Positions 23,685-33,039 of a stretch of DNA of 64,000 nt are shown piece after piece; position 1 is the stretch's first letter; each line of letters starts with the position of its first letter. Origin of the DNA: Azonexus sp. (lineage in GTDB: Bacteria; Pseudomonadota; Gammaproteobacteria; Burkholderiales; Rhodocyclaceae); contig JAITMS010000123.1 of the NCBI GenBank assembly GCA_031277255.1, positions 1 through 64,000 of the forward strand. The letters are read 5' to 3'. The position numbers and the translations under genes were made by a program. Under the pieces are notes generated by a model that saw only the letters and a list, made by a program, of their open reading frames with translations, made no database searches and was not told the origin of the DNA.

Positions 23685-26684
23685 ATGAAAAGTGGGCTTT
23701 CCTGGCGTTTAGGCGGCGGGCTGATCGCCGCCATCTTTGCCAGCCTGATTGCTTGGGTCGGCTTCGACCTGCAACAGTCGCGGGAACGCGAACTGGACTC
23801 GGCCGAGCATCTCGGCAATACGCTGACAAGTTTGCTTGAAGGCCATTTCCTCGCTTCCACCCGGCAGATCAACCAGCAGCTTCTGGTGATCACCACACAG
23901 TTTCAGACGGCGGTGCTGGAACGCCAGCCCCGGTCTGTGCTGGAAGCCGAATTGCGCCGCCACAAGGTGGGCTTTCCCGAACTGGCGAGTTTTCGTATCG
24001 CCGACGTCAACGGTAACTATCTGTACGACGCCAGCGGCCACTTGTCGACCGCCAATATTGGCGATCGGGATTATTTCATTCGCCTGCGCGACGGCAAAAA
24101 GACCGATCTCGTCATCTCGCCCCCGATCGTGTCGCGGGTCAGCGGCGAGACTGTAATCGTCTTTGCCCGCCGCCTCGAGGACAATCACGGCAATTTTGCC
24201 GGGATCGTGGTGGCGACGCTGGGCGCCGGTTACTTTGAGCGTTACTACCAGAGTATTGAAGTCGGGCCGGGAGGCACCGTGGCGCTGTGGAGCAGCGACA
24301 TGACCCTGTTTGCCCGCTGGCCGCAAGGGCTGAAACAGGAGCTGCGCCTGAGCCACAGTCAAATCCCGGCCCTGCTGGCGGCGGGCAACAAGATCGGCGC
24401 CTTGCGCGACACCTCCAAGATCGACGGTCAAGAGCGGGTCTACAGCTACCGGCAGGTTGACGATCTGCCCCTGGTTTTTGTCGTTGGCCTGTCTGAAACC
24501 GAGGTGCTGGCCGAGTGGCGGAGCCGGGCCGTCGTCTACGGCATCCTCGGCTTTGCCTTGCTCGCCATGTCGCTGGCGATGGCACGTTTGTGGCTGCGCC
24601 GCTACCGCGCCATCGAGGCCCTGAGCGAGCAGATGAGCCGGGCTTACGAAGAAAAAACGCGTCAGTCGCGCGCCCTCCTTAATTCGGTTCCCGACATGGC
24701 CTGGCTGCTCGACAACGAAGGGCGCTTCCTCGCCGTCAACGAAGCCTTCTGTCAATCCCTGGAGCGGTCGATGGCGGAGATCATTGGCCGTACCGTTGCC
24801 GATCTTTTTCCGGAAGATGCCGAGCGCCTGCGCCAGGCGCAACTGGAGGTCTACCACCGGGGCGAGCGGGTGCGCCTGCTCGGCTGGTTCACGATCAAAG
24901 GGCAGAAACGGCCGCTCCAGTTCACGCGCACGCCGGTCTATGACGAGGCGGGCAAGTTGACCGGCCTGGCTGGCGTCGCCGCCGATCTGACCGAGCATTT
25001 CGCAGCCGAGGAGCGGCAGCGCCTGATTACGCACTTTTTCGACTACGGCAGCGAAGCCATGCTGATCCTTGATAGCGAGCGCCGGGTGCTGACCATCAAC
25101 CGCATGTTTACGACCATGACCGGCTACGAACTGGCGGACGTAAAAGGCCAGCGTCCAGGGTCGAAAGCCATTGAATTCAGAAATCAGGCGATTTACGAAG
25201 AGGCCGTGACAGCCATGCTGGCCGCCGAGGAATGGCGGGGCGAATTACGGCTGATCTGCAAGGACGACATCGTGCTGCCGGTTGCCTGCCGGATTTCGGC
25301 GATTCGCAACGAGACGGGCGAGCCGGTCAACTGGTCGGTGTTTCTGACCGATCTCAGCGAGCGCAAGGCCGCCGAGGCGCACATTGATTTGCTGACGCAT
25401 TTCGATTCGCTCACGGCCTTGCCGAACCGCCAGGGATTTTCCCGTTTCATTGACGAGTGGCTGGCGGCTGACCGCCAGGGCCTGTTGATGCTGATCGACC
25501 TCGACGACCAGTTGAACCGGATCAACGACGCTTTCGGCCATGCCGCCGGGGACGCCGTCCTGCATCAGATGGCGCTGCGCCTGGGTCGCTCGCTCGGTGA
25601 AAACCACATGCTGGGACGGCTTGGCGGCGATCTCTTTGCCGTTCTGCTTGATGAAAAGAAGCTGCCGGACAACCCCGATACTTTCATCAAGCGGCTGCTC
25701 GACAATCTGGCCCAGCCGATCAAGGTTGAAGACAGCGACATCGTGCTCAGCCCCAGCGCTGGTATTTGCCGCCTTTTCGTCGACGGTAGCGAGGTCGCCG
25801 TCCTCTTGCAAAATGCCGACGCCGCGCTGCACCAGGCGCGCGCGATGGAGCAGGGCAACTTCCGCTTCTTCTCGACTGACATGAATCTGCGCATGGCCGA
25901 ACGCCTGCGCCTTGAGAGCGCCCTGCGCGGCGCGCTGGCGCGCGGCGAACTGGAAGTGTATTACCAGCCGCAGGTTGATCTCCACAACGGCCAGATTGTC
26001 GGTTTTGAGAGCCTTTTGCGCTGGACGCACCCGGAGTTGGGCGCCATCTCGCCGGTCCGCTTCATCCCGGTTGCCGAAGAAAGCCGCCTGATCCTGCCGA
26101 TCGGCGCCTGGGTGCTGGAAGAAGCCTGCCGCCAGAACAAAGCCTGGCAAGAAGCGGGCATGTCGCCAAAGGTCGTGGCGGTGAACCTCTCGGCGGTCCA
26201 GTTCCTCGGCGCCGACATCGTCGGGCTGGTCAAGGGCGCGCTCGAACGGACGGGCCTTGCCGCGAGGTATCTCGAACTGGAAATTACCGAAAGCGTCCTC
26301 GTCGAAGACCCGGAGCGCGTCGTGCGGCTCCTGGACGCGCTCAAGGTGGTCGGCGTCAACATCTCGATTGACGATTTCGGCACCGGCTATTCGAGCCTGG
26401 CCTATCTCAAACGCTTTCCGATCGACAAGATCAAAATCGACCGCACCTTTGTCCGCGATCTCGAAACCAGCGCCAACGACGCGGCCATCGTCCGCATGGT
26501 CATCGGCATCGCCGCCGAACTCGAACACCAGGTCATCGCCGAAGGCGTCGAGGCCGAAGGCCAACTCGAATTCCTGCGCCAACTCCGCTGCGACGCCTAC
26601 CAGGGCTTCTACTGTAGCCCGGCAGTCCCGGCCAGCCAGATTCCGGGACTGGTCGCCGCCCGTCAACCCGTGCCGTCAGCTTGA
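23685..26684 (+). CDS. Membrane sensor with PAS, degenerate GGDEF and EAL domains
   Basis: A 999-aa signalling protein. A membrane segment (residues 5-22), a dCache-like periplasmic sensor (about 30-280) and a second membrane segment (about 283-303) are followed by two PAS domains (330-570), GGDEF and EAL. The cyclase active-site motif reads LGGDLF instead of GGDEF, so cyclase activity is probably lost. The EAL domain keeps ESLLRW, NLSAVQF, ELEITES, DDFGTGYSSL and EGVE, so it likely degrades cyclic di-GMP. A TATAAT at 23668-23673 lies just 12 nt before the ATG, with no ribosome site. Confidence 0.88.
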   Translation: MKSGLSWRLGGGLIAAIFASLIAWVGFDLQQSRERELDSAEHLGNTLTSLLEGHFLASTRQINQQLLVITTQFQTAVLERQPRSVLEAELRRHKVGFPELASFRIADVNGNYLYDASGHLSTANIGDRDYFIRLRDGKKTDLVISPPIVSRVSGETVIVFARRLEDNHGNFAGIVVATLGAGYFERYYQSIEVGPGGTVALWSSDMTLFARWPQGLKQELRLSHSQIPALLAAGNKIGALRDTSKIDGQERVYSYRQVDDLPLVFVVGLSETEVLAEWRSRAVVYGILGFALLAMSLAMARLWLRRYRAIEALSEQMSRAYEEKTRQSRALLNSVPDMAWLLDNEGRFLAVNEAFCQSLERSMAEIIGRTVADLFPEDAERLRQAQLEVYHRGERVRLLGWFTIKGQKRPLQFTRTPVYDEAGKLTGLAGVAADLTEHFAAEERQRLITHFFDYGSEAMLILDSERRVLTINRMFTTMTGYELADVKGQRPGSKAIEFRNQAIYEEAVTAMLAAEEWRGELRLICKDDIVLPVACRISAIRNETGEPVNWSVFLTDLSERKAAEAHIDLLTHFDSLTALPNRQGFSRFIDEWLAADRQGLLMLIDLDDQLNRINDAFGHAAGDAVLHQMALRLGRSLGENHMLGRLGGDLFAVLLDEKKLPDNPDTFIKRLLDNLAQPIKVEDSDIVLSPSAGICRLFVDGSEVAVLLQNADAALHQARAMEQGNFRFFSTDMNLRMAERLRLESALRGALARGELEVYYQPQVDLHNGQIVGFESLLRWTHPELGAISPVRFIPVAEESRLILPIGAWVLEEACRQNKAWQEAGMSPKVVAVNLSAVQFLGADIVGLVKGALERTGLAARYLELEITESVLVEDPERVVRLLDALKVVGVNISIDDFGTGYSSLAYLKRFPIDKIKIDRTFVRDLETSANDAAIVRMVIGIAAELEHQVIAEGVEAEGQLEFLRQLRCDAYQGFYCSPAVPASQIPGLVAARQPVPSA

Positions 26685-26703
26685 GGCGGGCAACTCCCAC
26701 CAC

Positions 26704-26776
26704 CCGTTCGTCCTGAGCTTGTCGAAGGACGGTGCGGAGAGAGAATTTATCGAAGGGACAAGCTCAGCCCGAACGG
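26704..26776. repeat. Dispersed palindromic repeat, family C copy 1
   Basis: Begins CCGTTCGTCCTGAGCTTGTC and ends GACAAGCTCAGCCCGAACGG. The interior TTATCGAAGGGACAAGCTC matches copy 2 at 34522-34607. This class (CTGAGCTTGTCGAAGG) is common in proteobacterial genomes. It lies in the gap between the GGDEF-EAL gene and the convergent PEBP gene. Confidence 0.85.
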
Positions 26777-26819
26777 GAGTGGAGTGTAAGCATTTGAGTG
26801 AAAACCGTCCTAATAGCCC

Positions 26820-27449
26820 CTAACCCAGCAACGCCGGATTGAGCGTATAAATGCCGGTCAGGCTGGCTTCGGCCAGAATGTGACCGGCCATTGCGGCGCG
26901 GACTTCCGGGCCGCCGAAGCGGCCGGTCAGCGGCAGCCGCTCAAGGTCGAGGGCATACACGGTAAACACGTAGCGGTGCGGGATTTCGTCATTCCACGGC
27001 GGGCAGGGGCCGTCGTAACCGTAATAGTCGCCGCGCATGTCGTTGTCGCTGGCGAACCAGTCGGTGTAGCTGTTGACGCCCTGACGACTGCCATTCATCG
27101 CTGGTGCGCCGGATTTGCCGCGCGGCGTGATGGCGTGGCTGTATTCTCCGGCGGCAATGGCGCTCAGCGTGGCGGGCAGGTCGATCAGAACCCAGTGGAA
27201 AAAATCGACGCGCGGCAGCGAGGCCGGCACGCTGCGCCCTTCCTGATTGACATCGTCGCCCTGGCTCGGCACGTCGGGGTCGTGGCAGATGACGGCAAAC
27301 GAGCGCGTCCCGGCGGGCGCGTCCTGCCAGGCCAGTTGTGGATTGAGATTTTTGCCGAGGCAGACGTGATGGGCCGGATCGGGATTACAGAAAGCGTAGT
27401 CGCCGGGAATCCGTTGGCCGTCGGTGAAGCTCTCACTGGTCAGACGCAT
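26820..27449 (-). CDS. YbhB/YbcL-family PEBP-like protein
   Basis: A 209-aa protein of the phosphatidylethanolamine-binding (Raf kinase inhibitor-like) family. Recognised by NLNPQLAWQDAPAGTRSFAVICHDPDVP and, later, YDGPCPPWNDEIPHRYVFTVYALD. Bacterial members have no settled function. The start at 27449 gives good spacing to AAAGGAG; an ATG two codons upstream is too close to it. It lies 14 bp downstream of murJ. Confidence 0.85.
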   Translation of the reverse strand: MRLTSESFTDGQRIPGDYAFCNPDPAHHVCLGKNLNPQLAWQDAPAGTRSFAVICHDPDVPSQGDDVNQEGRSVPASLPRVDFFHWVLIDLPATLSAIAAGEYSHAITPRGKSGAPAMNGSRQGVNSYTDWFASDNDMRGDYYGYDGPCPPWNDEIPHRYVFTVYALDLERLPLTGRFGGPEVRAAMAGHILAEASLTGIYTLNPALLG

Positions 27450-27463
27450 CGCCATCTCTCCTT

Positions 27464-29020
27464 TCAGTCGGCGGCCCGGCGTCTGAAATCGCGCAGACGA
27501 AAGCCAAGCAGCCAGAGTGTCGCAAAATAAGCCGTGGCCCCAAGCGGCGCCAGCCATGAAAGGTGGATTGTCCGGTCGAGCGCGTTCTTTTGCAACCAGG
27601 CGCTTTCCTCGCCCATGCCGAACCACAGGGCGACGGCCATGACGGCGACGGCGGCGGCCAGTTTGAGCAAAAAGGACGGCCAGCCCGGCAAGGGCGCGTA
27701 AATGCCGTGACGACGCAAACCGCGATAGAGCAGCGCGGCGTTGAGACAGGCGGCGAGGCTGATCGACAACGCCAGACCGGCATGGCCAAGCTGACAGCCG
27801 AAGATGAACACGGCGTTCATCAACTGTGTGGCGAACAGCGCCACCAGCGCGATGCGCACCGGCGTCCGCACATTTTGCCGGGCGTAAAAACCGGGAGCCA
27901 GCACCTTGACCAGAATCAGCCCGGTCAGCCCGACGGCGTAGGCGACCAGCGCCTGACGGGTAGCGAGGACATCGGCTGCCGAAAAAGCGCCGTGATAAAA
28001 CAGGGTGGCAATCAGCGGCGCCGCCAGGAGCGCCAGACCGACGGCGGCGGGAAGCGCCAGCAGCAAGGTCAGGCGCAGGCCCCAGTCGAGCAGTCTGGCG
28101 TATTCCTGCCCGTCGCCCCTGGCGTGGCAGCGCGACAGCGAGGGCAGCAAAATGGTGCCGAGCGCCGCGCCCAAAAGGCCGGAGGGAAACTCCATCAGGC
28201 GGTCGGCGTAATACAGCCAGGACACGCTGCCGTGGGCGAGAAAAGAAGCAAACACGGTATTGATGAGCAAACTGACCTGGGCGACCGAGACGCCAATCAG
28301 CGCCGGCCCCATCAGCGCGACGATGCGGCGGACGCCGGGATCAGCCCAGGCCGCCCGCCAGTTGAGCCGCAGACGCGGCAGCATGGCGATTTTTTTCAAG
28401 GCCGGAATCTGTATCGCCAGTTGCAGCAAACCGCCGAGAAACACCGCCCAGCCAAGCGCCAGCACCGGCGGATCGAAATACGGCGTGGCGAACAAAGCCA
28501 TGCCGATGAAGGCCAGATTGAGCAGCGTCGGCGTCAGGGCGGGCAGCGCGAAGCGGCTCCAGGTATTGAGAATGCCGCCCGCCAGCGCCACCAGCGACAT
28601 GAACAGAATGTAGGGGAAAGTGATGCGGGTCAGCGCCACCGTCAATTCAAACTTGCCCGCGTCGGCGCTGAAACCGGGTGCCGAAATCCAGACCAGAAAC
28701 GGCGCGGCGGCAATGCCGATGGCCGTGATGACGAACAGCGCCAGCGACAGCACGGTGGCGACGTGATCGACCAGACGGCGCGTTTCTTCGGCGGGCGCGT
28801 TATTCTGGTACTGCCCCAGAATTGGCACGAAAGCCTGCGAAAACGCCCCTTCGGCAAACATCCGCCGCAACAGATTGGGCAGCTTGAAGGCGACAAAAAA
28901 AGCATCCGTCGCCACCCCCGCGCCAAAAGCGCGGGCAATCACGAAATCGCGGACAAAACCGAGAATCCGCGACAACAAGGTCATGGCGCTGACCGTGGCA
29001 AGAGCGCGCAGAAGGTTCAT
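27464..29020 (-). CDS. murJ: Lipid II flippase MurJ
   Basis: A 518-aa membrane protein with about 14 segments that flips lipid II across the inner membrane for peptidoglycan synthesis. The N-terminus [20 protein letters not shown] with the essential Arg residues, and the [22 protein letters not shown] motif, are diagnostic. It is transcribed away from the tRNA-Thr gene. Confidence 0.94.
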   Translation of the reverse strand: MNLLRALATVSAMTLLSRILGFVRDFVIARAFGAGVATDAFFVAFKLPNLLRRMFAEGAFSQAFVPILGQYQNNAPAEETRRLVDHVATVLSLALFVITAIGIAAAPFLVWISAPGFSADAGKFELTVALTRITFPYILFMSLVALAGGILNTWSRFALPALTPTLLNLAFIGMALFATPYFDPPVLALGWAVFLGGLLQLAIQIPALKKIAMLPRLRLNWRAAWADPGVRRIVALMGPALIGVSVAQVSLLINTVFASFLAHGSVSWLYYADRLMEFPSGLLGAALGTILLPSLSRCHARGDGQEYARLLDWGLRLTLLLALPAAVGLALLAAPLIATLFYHGAFSAADVLATRQALVAYAVGLTGLILVKVLAPGFYARQNVRTPVRIALVALFATQLMNAVFIFGCQLGHAGLALSISLAACLNAALLYRGLRRHGIYAPLPGWPSFLLKLAAAVAVMAVALWFGMGEESAWLQKNALDRTIHLSWLAPLGATAYFATLWLLGFRLRDFRRRAAD

Positions 29021-29128
29021 CGGAGCGGGTCAGGTTGCCTCGGCGGCGGTGAAAAGGCTACAATTCTACGCCTGTCGCCGCCATTGACCGGAAAATCAGC
29101 GTCATCCCCCAGTAATAACGCGGCCCGC

Positions 29129-29204
29129 GCCGGAATAGCTCAGTTGGTAGAGCAGCGCATTCGTAATGCGAAGGTCGTAGGTTCGACTCCTATTTCCGGC
29201 ACCA
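29129..29204 (+). tRNA. tRNA-Thr (anticodon CGU)
   Basis: A complete 76-nt cloverleaf with encoded CCA. The acceptor stem pairs GCCGGAA with TTCCGGC, the D arm is GCTCAGTTGGTAGAGC, the anticodon loop is TTCGTAA (anticodon CGT) and the T arm is GTAGGTTCGACTCCTAT. Confidence 0.96.
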
Positions 29205-29220
29205 ATAAAATCAAGCAATC

Positions 29221-29250
29221 AGGCCAGCCTGAAAGGGTTGGCCTTTTGCT
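29221..29250 (+). terminator. Terminator downstream of tRNA-Thr
   Basis: The stem AGGCCAGCC / GGTTGGCCT (one G:T pair) is followed by TTTTGCTTTT. Just after it is a direct repeat GTGTACCTC-CT-GTGTACCTC (29264-29283). Together with the tRNA position this resembles the border of an integrated element. Confidence 0.6.
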
Positions 29251-29389
29251 TTTCCGGCTTCGTGTACCTCCTGTGTACCTCGCGGTGGTCAATACTTCCA
29301 CGGGAAGCCACCAAACAAAAAACCGCCACGAGAGCGGCAGGTGTCAAATGGGCGTTGACATAAGTGCGTGATTCACTCACCATAGTGAC

Positions 29390-29683
29390 ATGAGGACAAT
29401 CGTTGAACTACCCGCATTTACCAAACAGGCGATGGCAATCTGGAACGAATCCGAGTATGAAGTCTTCACCTTTTGGCTGGCGAAAAATCCTGATGCGGGG
29501 GACCTCATTCCCGGTGCGAAAGGCGCTCGAAAAGTGCGATGGGGGCGGGCGGGCAGTGGCAAAAGCGGCGGTGTGCGCGTGATTTACTACCATCTTGCGG
29601 CGCGTGAACTGGTAGTCTTGGCGGCGATCTACGCCAAATCCGACAAGGAAAACATGCCTGCGCACGATATTAACAAACTGTAA
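29390..29683 (+). CDS. RelE/HigB-like toxin
   Basis: A 97-aa protein of the RelE/HigB2 type, with a start (VELPAFTKQAMAIWNES) and end (GVRVIYYHLAARELVVLAAIYAKSDKENM) typical of this ribosome-dependent mRNA endonuclease fold. The basic segment KVRWGRAGSGKSGGVR probably contacts RNA. The toxin gene precedes its antitoxin (16 bp gap), as in higBA loci. Confidence 0.85.
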   Translation: MRTIVELPAFTKQAMAIWNESEYEVFTFWLAKNPDAGDLIPGAKGARKVRWGRAGSGKSGGVRVIYYHLAARELVVLAAIYAKSDKENMPAHDINKL

Positions 29684-29699
29684 ATATGAAGGAGCAGCC

Positions 29700-30053
29700 A
29701 TGAAGAAAAAACCAATCATCGACCTAAGCGAATTCGCCGACCTCGACGTGGAGGCGGTTGCGGCGGCCTGCGAGGCGGACGAAGGCTGTCCTATCCCCGG
29801 CTTGCGCGAGTCGCTTGGACAGTTGAAGAGGGGCGAGATTGGCCGCGTCACAACGCCGGAACAAATCCTGTTGCGAGAAGCGCGGAAGGCAACAGGTCTG
29901 TCGCAAAGCGAATTCGCCCAACGCATCGGCACACCGCTATCAACTTTGCGCGGCTGGGAGCAGGGGCGCTTTTCGCCGCCCGGCGCGGTCAAAGCACTGG
30001 TGACATTGATCGCCAGACATCCGCAATGGGCCGACGAGTTGGCCGTCGCCTGA
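29700..30053 (+). CDS. HigA-like helix-turn-helix antitoxin
   Basis: A 117-aa protein with an XRE helix-turn-helix near residues 57-100 (EARKATGLSQSEFAQRIGTP then LSTLRGWEQGRFSP) and an acidic N-terminal half that would neutralise the toxin. It should bind its own promoter. AAGGAG lies 7 nt before the ATG. Same-strand partner of the HigB-like gene. Confidence 0.87.
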   Translation: MKKKPIIDLSEFADLDVEAVAAACEADEGCPIPGLRESLGQLKRGEIGRVTTPEQILLREARKATGLSQSEFAQRIGTPLSTLRGWEQGRFSPPGAVKALVTLIARHPQWADELAVA

Positions 30054-30097
30054 TGCATCACACGGCCCGCCGGTATTGCTCGATGGCGTTCAACGCG

Positions 30098-30119
30098 CAG
30101 GCGGCGCTAGCGCCGCCTG
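30098..30119. repeat. Perfect 22-bp palindrome after the toxin-antitoxin pair
   Basis: CAGGCGGCGCT and its exact complement AGCGCCGCCTG meet with no spacer, followed by AAAAGAAAAA. It may act as a weak terminator for higBA or be a leftover of an element border. The rest of the gap to the LysR gene shows nothing else clear. Confidence 0.6.
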
Positions 30120-30207
30120 AAAAGAAAAACCCGCCACGGGGACGGTCTGAGCGCCGCAGTCTTTATCGGCTGGGCGTCGTCTTGGCGGGATTGCCGCGCC
30201 GGTTGCG

Positions 30208-31110
30208 TCATTCCTCCGCCTGCTGTTCCCGAAATGCCCGAATGACCGCGAGAAAGGCCTGAAGGATCGGCGATTGGTCTTCGCTGCGGTAGATGCAACT
30301 GATGTCTACGGTGGCGAATGACGCATCCATGAAGGGGCGGTAGATGATGCCCGGTAGTTTGAGCGTGGTCGCGGATTTGGGCACGAGGGTGATGCCGAAA
30401 CCGCCAGCGACCAGCGCGAGGCCGGTCACGGCGTCGCCGACGATTTGCGAAATTTCCGGTGTGAAGCCTCTGGCGCGGCAGAGTTCGACGATGTGATCGA
30501 CGAAATTCGGTCGTCCGCTCGCTGGAAACGCCACCAGCGGGTATTTGGCCAGTTCCATGAAGGAGACGGGCTGTTGCTCGCTCAAGGGGTGACCTTCGGC
30601 ATTGACGGCAAGAAAGAGCGGCTCCTGGGCGATCAGTTCGCTGGAGAGATCGGGCTGCGGGGCGAGCATCCGGTTAAAGCCGATGGTGATGCGCTTTTGC
30701 CGTAGCGCCTCGATCTGTCCGTTTTTGCCGAGGGCATGAATCACCACCTTGACATCCGGGTGTGTGTCACGAAAACGTTGGAGCAGCTTGGGAATCACGT
30801 CGAGGATGCCGGTGCCGAAAATGCCGATGTCGAGCCGTCCCAGCTTCCCTTGCCCGGCGCGTTTGGTGCGCTCGACGGCTTGTTCGACGAGGGAGCGGAT
30901 ATTGCGCGCCTCGTCGAGAAACAACTCCCCGGCCTGGGTCAATTCGACGCCGCGCGGCGTGCGGATGAATAGCTGGACGCCGAGTTCTTCTTCCAGTTGA
31001 TGGATCTGCCGTGTCAGCGGCGGCTGGGAGATGTGCAGGCGCAGCGCGGCGCGGCCGACGTTCTGTTCTTCGGCGACGGCGATGAAGTATTTGAGATGGC
31101 GGAGATCCAC
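30208..31110 (-). CDS. LysR-family transcriptional regulator (CatR/BenM-like)
   Basis: A 300-aa regulator. The N-terminal winged helix-turn-helix (MDLRHLKYFIAVAEEQNVGR, ALRLHISQPPLTRQIHQLEEELG) is followed by a substrate-binding domain. The overall pattern, including LDIGIFGTGILDVIPKLLQRF, resembles the BenM/CatM subgroup that senses aromatic intermediates. It is divergent from the DUF1302 gene across a 165-bp gap with a LysR-type inverted repeat, so it probably controls the downstream aromatic cluster. Confidence 0.87.
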   Translation of the reverse strand: MDLRHLKYFIAVAEEQNVGRAALRLHISQPPLTRQIHQLEEELGVQLFIRTPRGVELTQAGELFLDEARNIRSLVEQAVERTKRAGQGKLGRLDIGIFGTGILDVIPKLLQRFRDTHPDVKVVIHALGKNGQIEALRQKRITIGFNRMLAPQPDLSSELIAQEPLFLAVNAEGHPLSEQQPVSFMELAKYPLVAFPASGRPNFVDHIVELCRARGFTPEISQIVGDAVTGLALVAGGFGITLVPKSATTLKLPGIIYRPFMDASFATVDISCIYRSEDQSPILQAFLAVIRAFREQQAEE

Positions 31111-31147
31111 GGCTTTCCAAAAATTCGAGTATAGAAAATTTCCATAT

Positions 31148-31164
31148 CATACTCGTAGAGTATG
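31148..31164. promoter_or_regulatory. LysR-type binding site in the divergent promoter
   Basis: CATACTC-GTA-GAGTATG is a perfect 7-bp inverted repeat with a 3-bp spacer, matching the ATAC-N7-GTAT core of BenM/CatM sites. A partial half-site (CGAGTAT) lies at 31132-31138. It sits between the LysR gene and the DUF1302 gene. Confidence 0.7.
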
Positions 31165-31275
31165 GAGATTGTTGTTACATGGTATTGGACGGTCTTGACC
31201 GGCCTGCATAAATTGACGCTCACAGAACAAACATGCGGTTGCTGAACTGCTTTTTTAATAAATCTGGAGGAGTCA

Positions 31276-33015
31276 ATGAGGAAACAGAGCAAGCAGGCGA
31301 GGTTCGCCCGCCGCGCCTTCCATCACGCCATCGCGGGCGCGCTCGGCGTACTGATGATAACCGGCGCGGCCCAGGCATTCACCTTTGATGTCGGCAATCC
31401 CGATGTCAAAATGTCCTGGGACAATACCTTCAAGTACAGCGCCGGTTGGCGGGTGCGCGGGGTTGATTCGAAGGTGGCCGACAATTCGCTGGGGCCGCAG
31501 ATCAACACCAACGACGGCGACATGAATTTCGACAAGGGTTCGATGATTACGAACCGTCTCGACTGGTTGTCGGAATTTGATTTCCGTTACCAGAACAAGA
31601 TCGGTTTCCGGGTCAGCGCCGCCGCCTGGTATGACGATGTCTATCACCACGGCAACGACAACGACGGGGCGCTGGGCGGGGCGCTGGTTAACTACAAATC
31701 GGTCAAATACGACAAGTTCCCCGAAGGCACTCGCGACTTGCACGGCAGAAAAGCCGAGTTCCGCGACGCCTTCGTCTACGGGACGTTCGAGCCGGGCGAT
31801 ATGAGCGTCAACGTCAAGGCCGGTCAATTCACTCAGTTGATGGGCGAATCGCTGTTCTTTGGCTACAACGGCATCGCCGCCGCGCAAACGCCGCTTGATC
31901 TGGTGCGGGCGCTGTCGGTGCCCAATTCGCAGTTCAAGGAAATCGCCATGCCGGTCAAGCAGATTTCCACCGTGGTGCAGATTAATCCGCAGGTTTCGTT
32001 CGGCGCTTACTATCAATTCGAGTTCAAAAAGAGCCGGATTCCTGGCGCGGGCAGCTATTTCAGCTTTGCCGACTTTGCCGATTCGGGCGGTCAGAACATC
32101 CTCCTGGGGCCGGACGGCGCGGGCGGGATTCTCTCGGTTCATCGCACCAAGGACATCGAAGCCGATGATTCCGGCCAGGGCGGGATGCAGGTCAAATACA
32201 AGACCGGGGATTATGAATTCGGTCTCTACGCCGCCCAGTTCCACGACAAGATGCCGCAGTTCTATGTGCGGGCAGGCCACGATGCCCGCGGCCCGATTGC
32301 CACCGGCGTTGACGTCGGCGACTACATGATGGTCTATGCCGAAAAGATCAAGACCTTCGGTGCCAGCGTCAGCACCCTGGTCGGCGAAACCAGTCTGTCC
32401 GCCGAACTGTCCTGGCGCAAGGACATGCCGCTGGTGGCGCGCGGCGTGACCGCCGTTTGGGCCAACGCCAACCACAACAACAGCGGCAATCCGGCTTATC
32501 CGGTTGGCGAAACCCTGCACTTCAACCTGTCGACCATTACCGTCTTTGGCGCGACGCCCTTGTGGGAAGGGGCCAGCCTGGTGGCCGAACTGGCCTATAA
32601 CCAGCGCCTGAAAATGACCAAGGGCCAGAAATACAGCCCGACCTGCACGGATCGCTGTCTCGATCCCCTGGCTACCAAGAGCGCCACGGCCATCCAGTTC
32701 GTTTTTCAGCCGGAATATTTCCAGGTCTTGCCCGGCCTTGATTTGCAAGTGCCGATCGGCGTCGGCTACGGCATTGATGGCCGCTCGTCGGTGGCCGGGG
32801 TGGCCGCTTTGATGCCCCCCGAGCATGGCGGCAACATCAGCATCGGCTTGAAGGGCGAGTACATGAAGACGTGGCAGATGGGCTTCAACTACACCCATTA
32901 CTTTGGCGACGCGAGTTCAGTCATCCGCTACAACGCCGACGCGCCGACGCTGTCCTACAAGAACTTTCACCGCGACCGGGACTTCGTGACCCTGTCCATC
33001 CAGCGGACTTTCTAA
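31276..33015 (+). CDS. DUF1302 outer-membrane protein
   Basis: A 579-aa protein with an Arg-rich signal peptide ending GAAQA, then the family start FTFDVGNPDVKMSWDNTFKYSAGWRV. Alternating aromatic/polar strands and a C-terminal RDFVTLSIQRTF ending in Phe suggest an outer-membrane beta-barrel. DUF1302 proteins usually come with a DUF1329 protein, as here, and are often near genes for hydrophobic compound degradation. A pore or uptake role is inferred. A GGAGGAG site precedes the ATG. Confidence 0.87.
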   Translation: MRKQSKQARFARRAFHHAIAGALGVLMITGAAQAFTFDVGNPDVKMSWDNTFKYSAGWRVRGVDSKVADNSLGPQINTNDGDMNFDKGSMITNRLDWLSEFDFRYQNKIGFRVSAAAWYDDVYHHGNDNDGALGGALVNYKSVKYDKFPEGTRDLHGRKAEFRDAFVYGTFEPGDMSVNVKAGQFTQLMGESLFFGYNGIAAAQTPLDLVRALSVPNSQFKEIAMPVKQISTVVQINPQVSFGAYYQFEFKKSRIPGAGSYFSFADFADSGGQNILLGPDGAGGILSVHRTKDIEADDSGQGGMQVKYKTGDYEFGLYAAQFHDKMPQFYVRAGHDARGPIATGVDVGDYMMVYAEKIKTFGASVSTLVGETSLSAELSWRKDMPLVARGVTAVWANANHNNSGNPAYPVGETLHFNLSTITVFGATPLWEGASLVAELAYNQRLKMTKGQKYSPTCTDRCLDPLATKSATAIQFVFQPEYFQVLPGLDLQVPIGVGYGIDGRSSVAGVAALMPPEHGGNISIGLKGEYMKTWQMGFNYTHYFGDASSVIRYNADAPTLSYKNFHRDRDFVTLSIQRTF

Positions 33016-33039
33016 AAACAACGATCGAGGAGATTTTTG

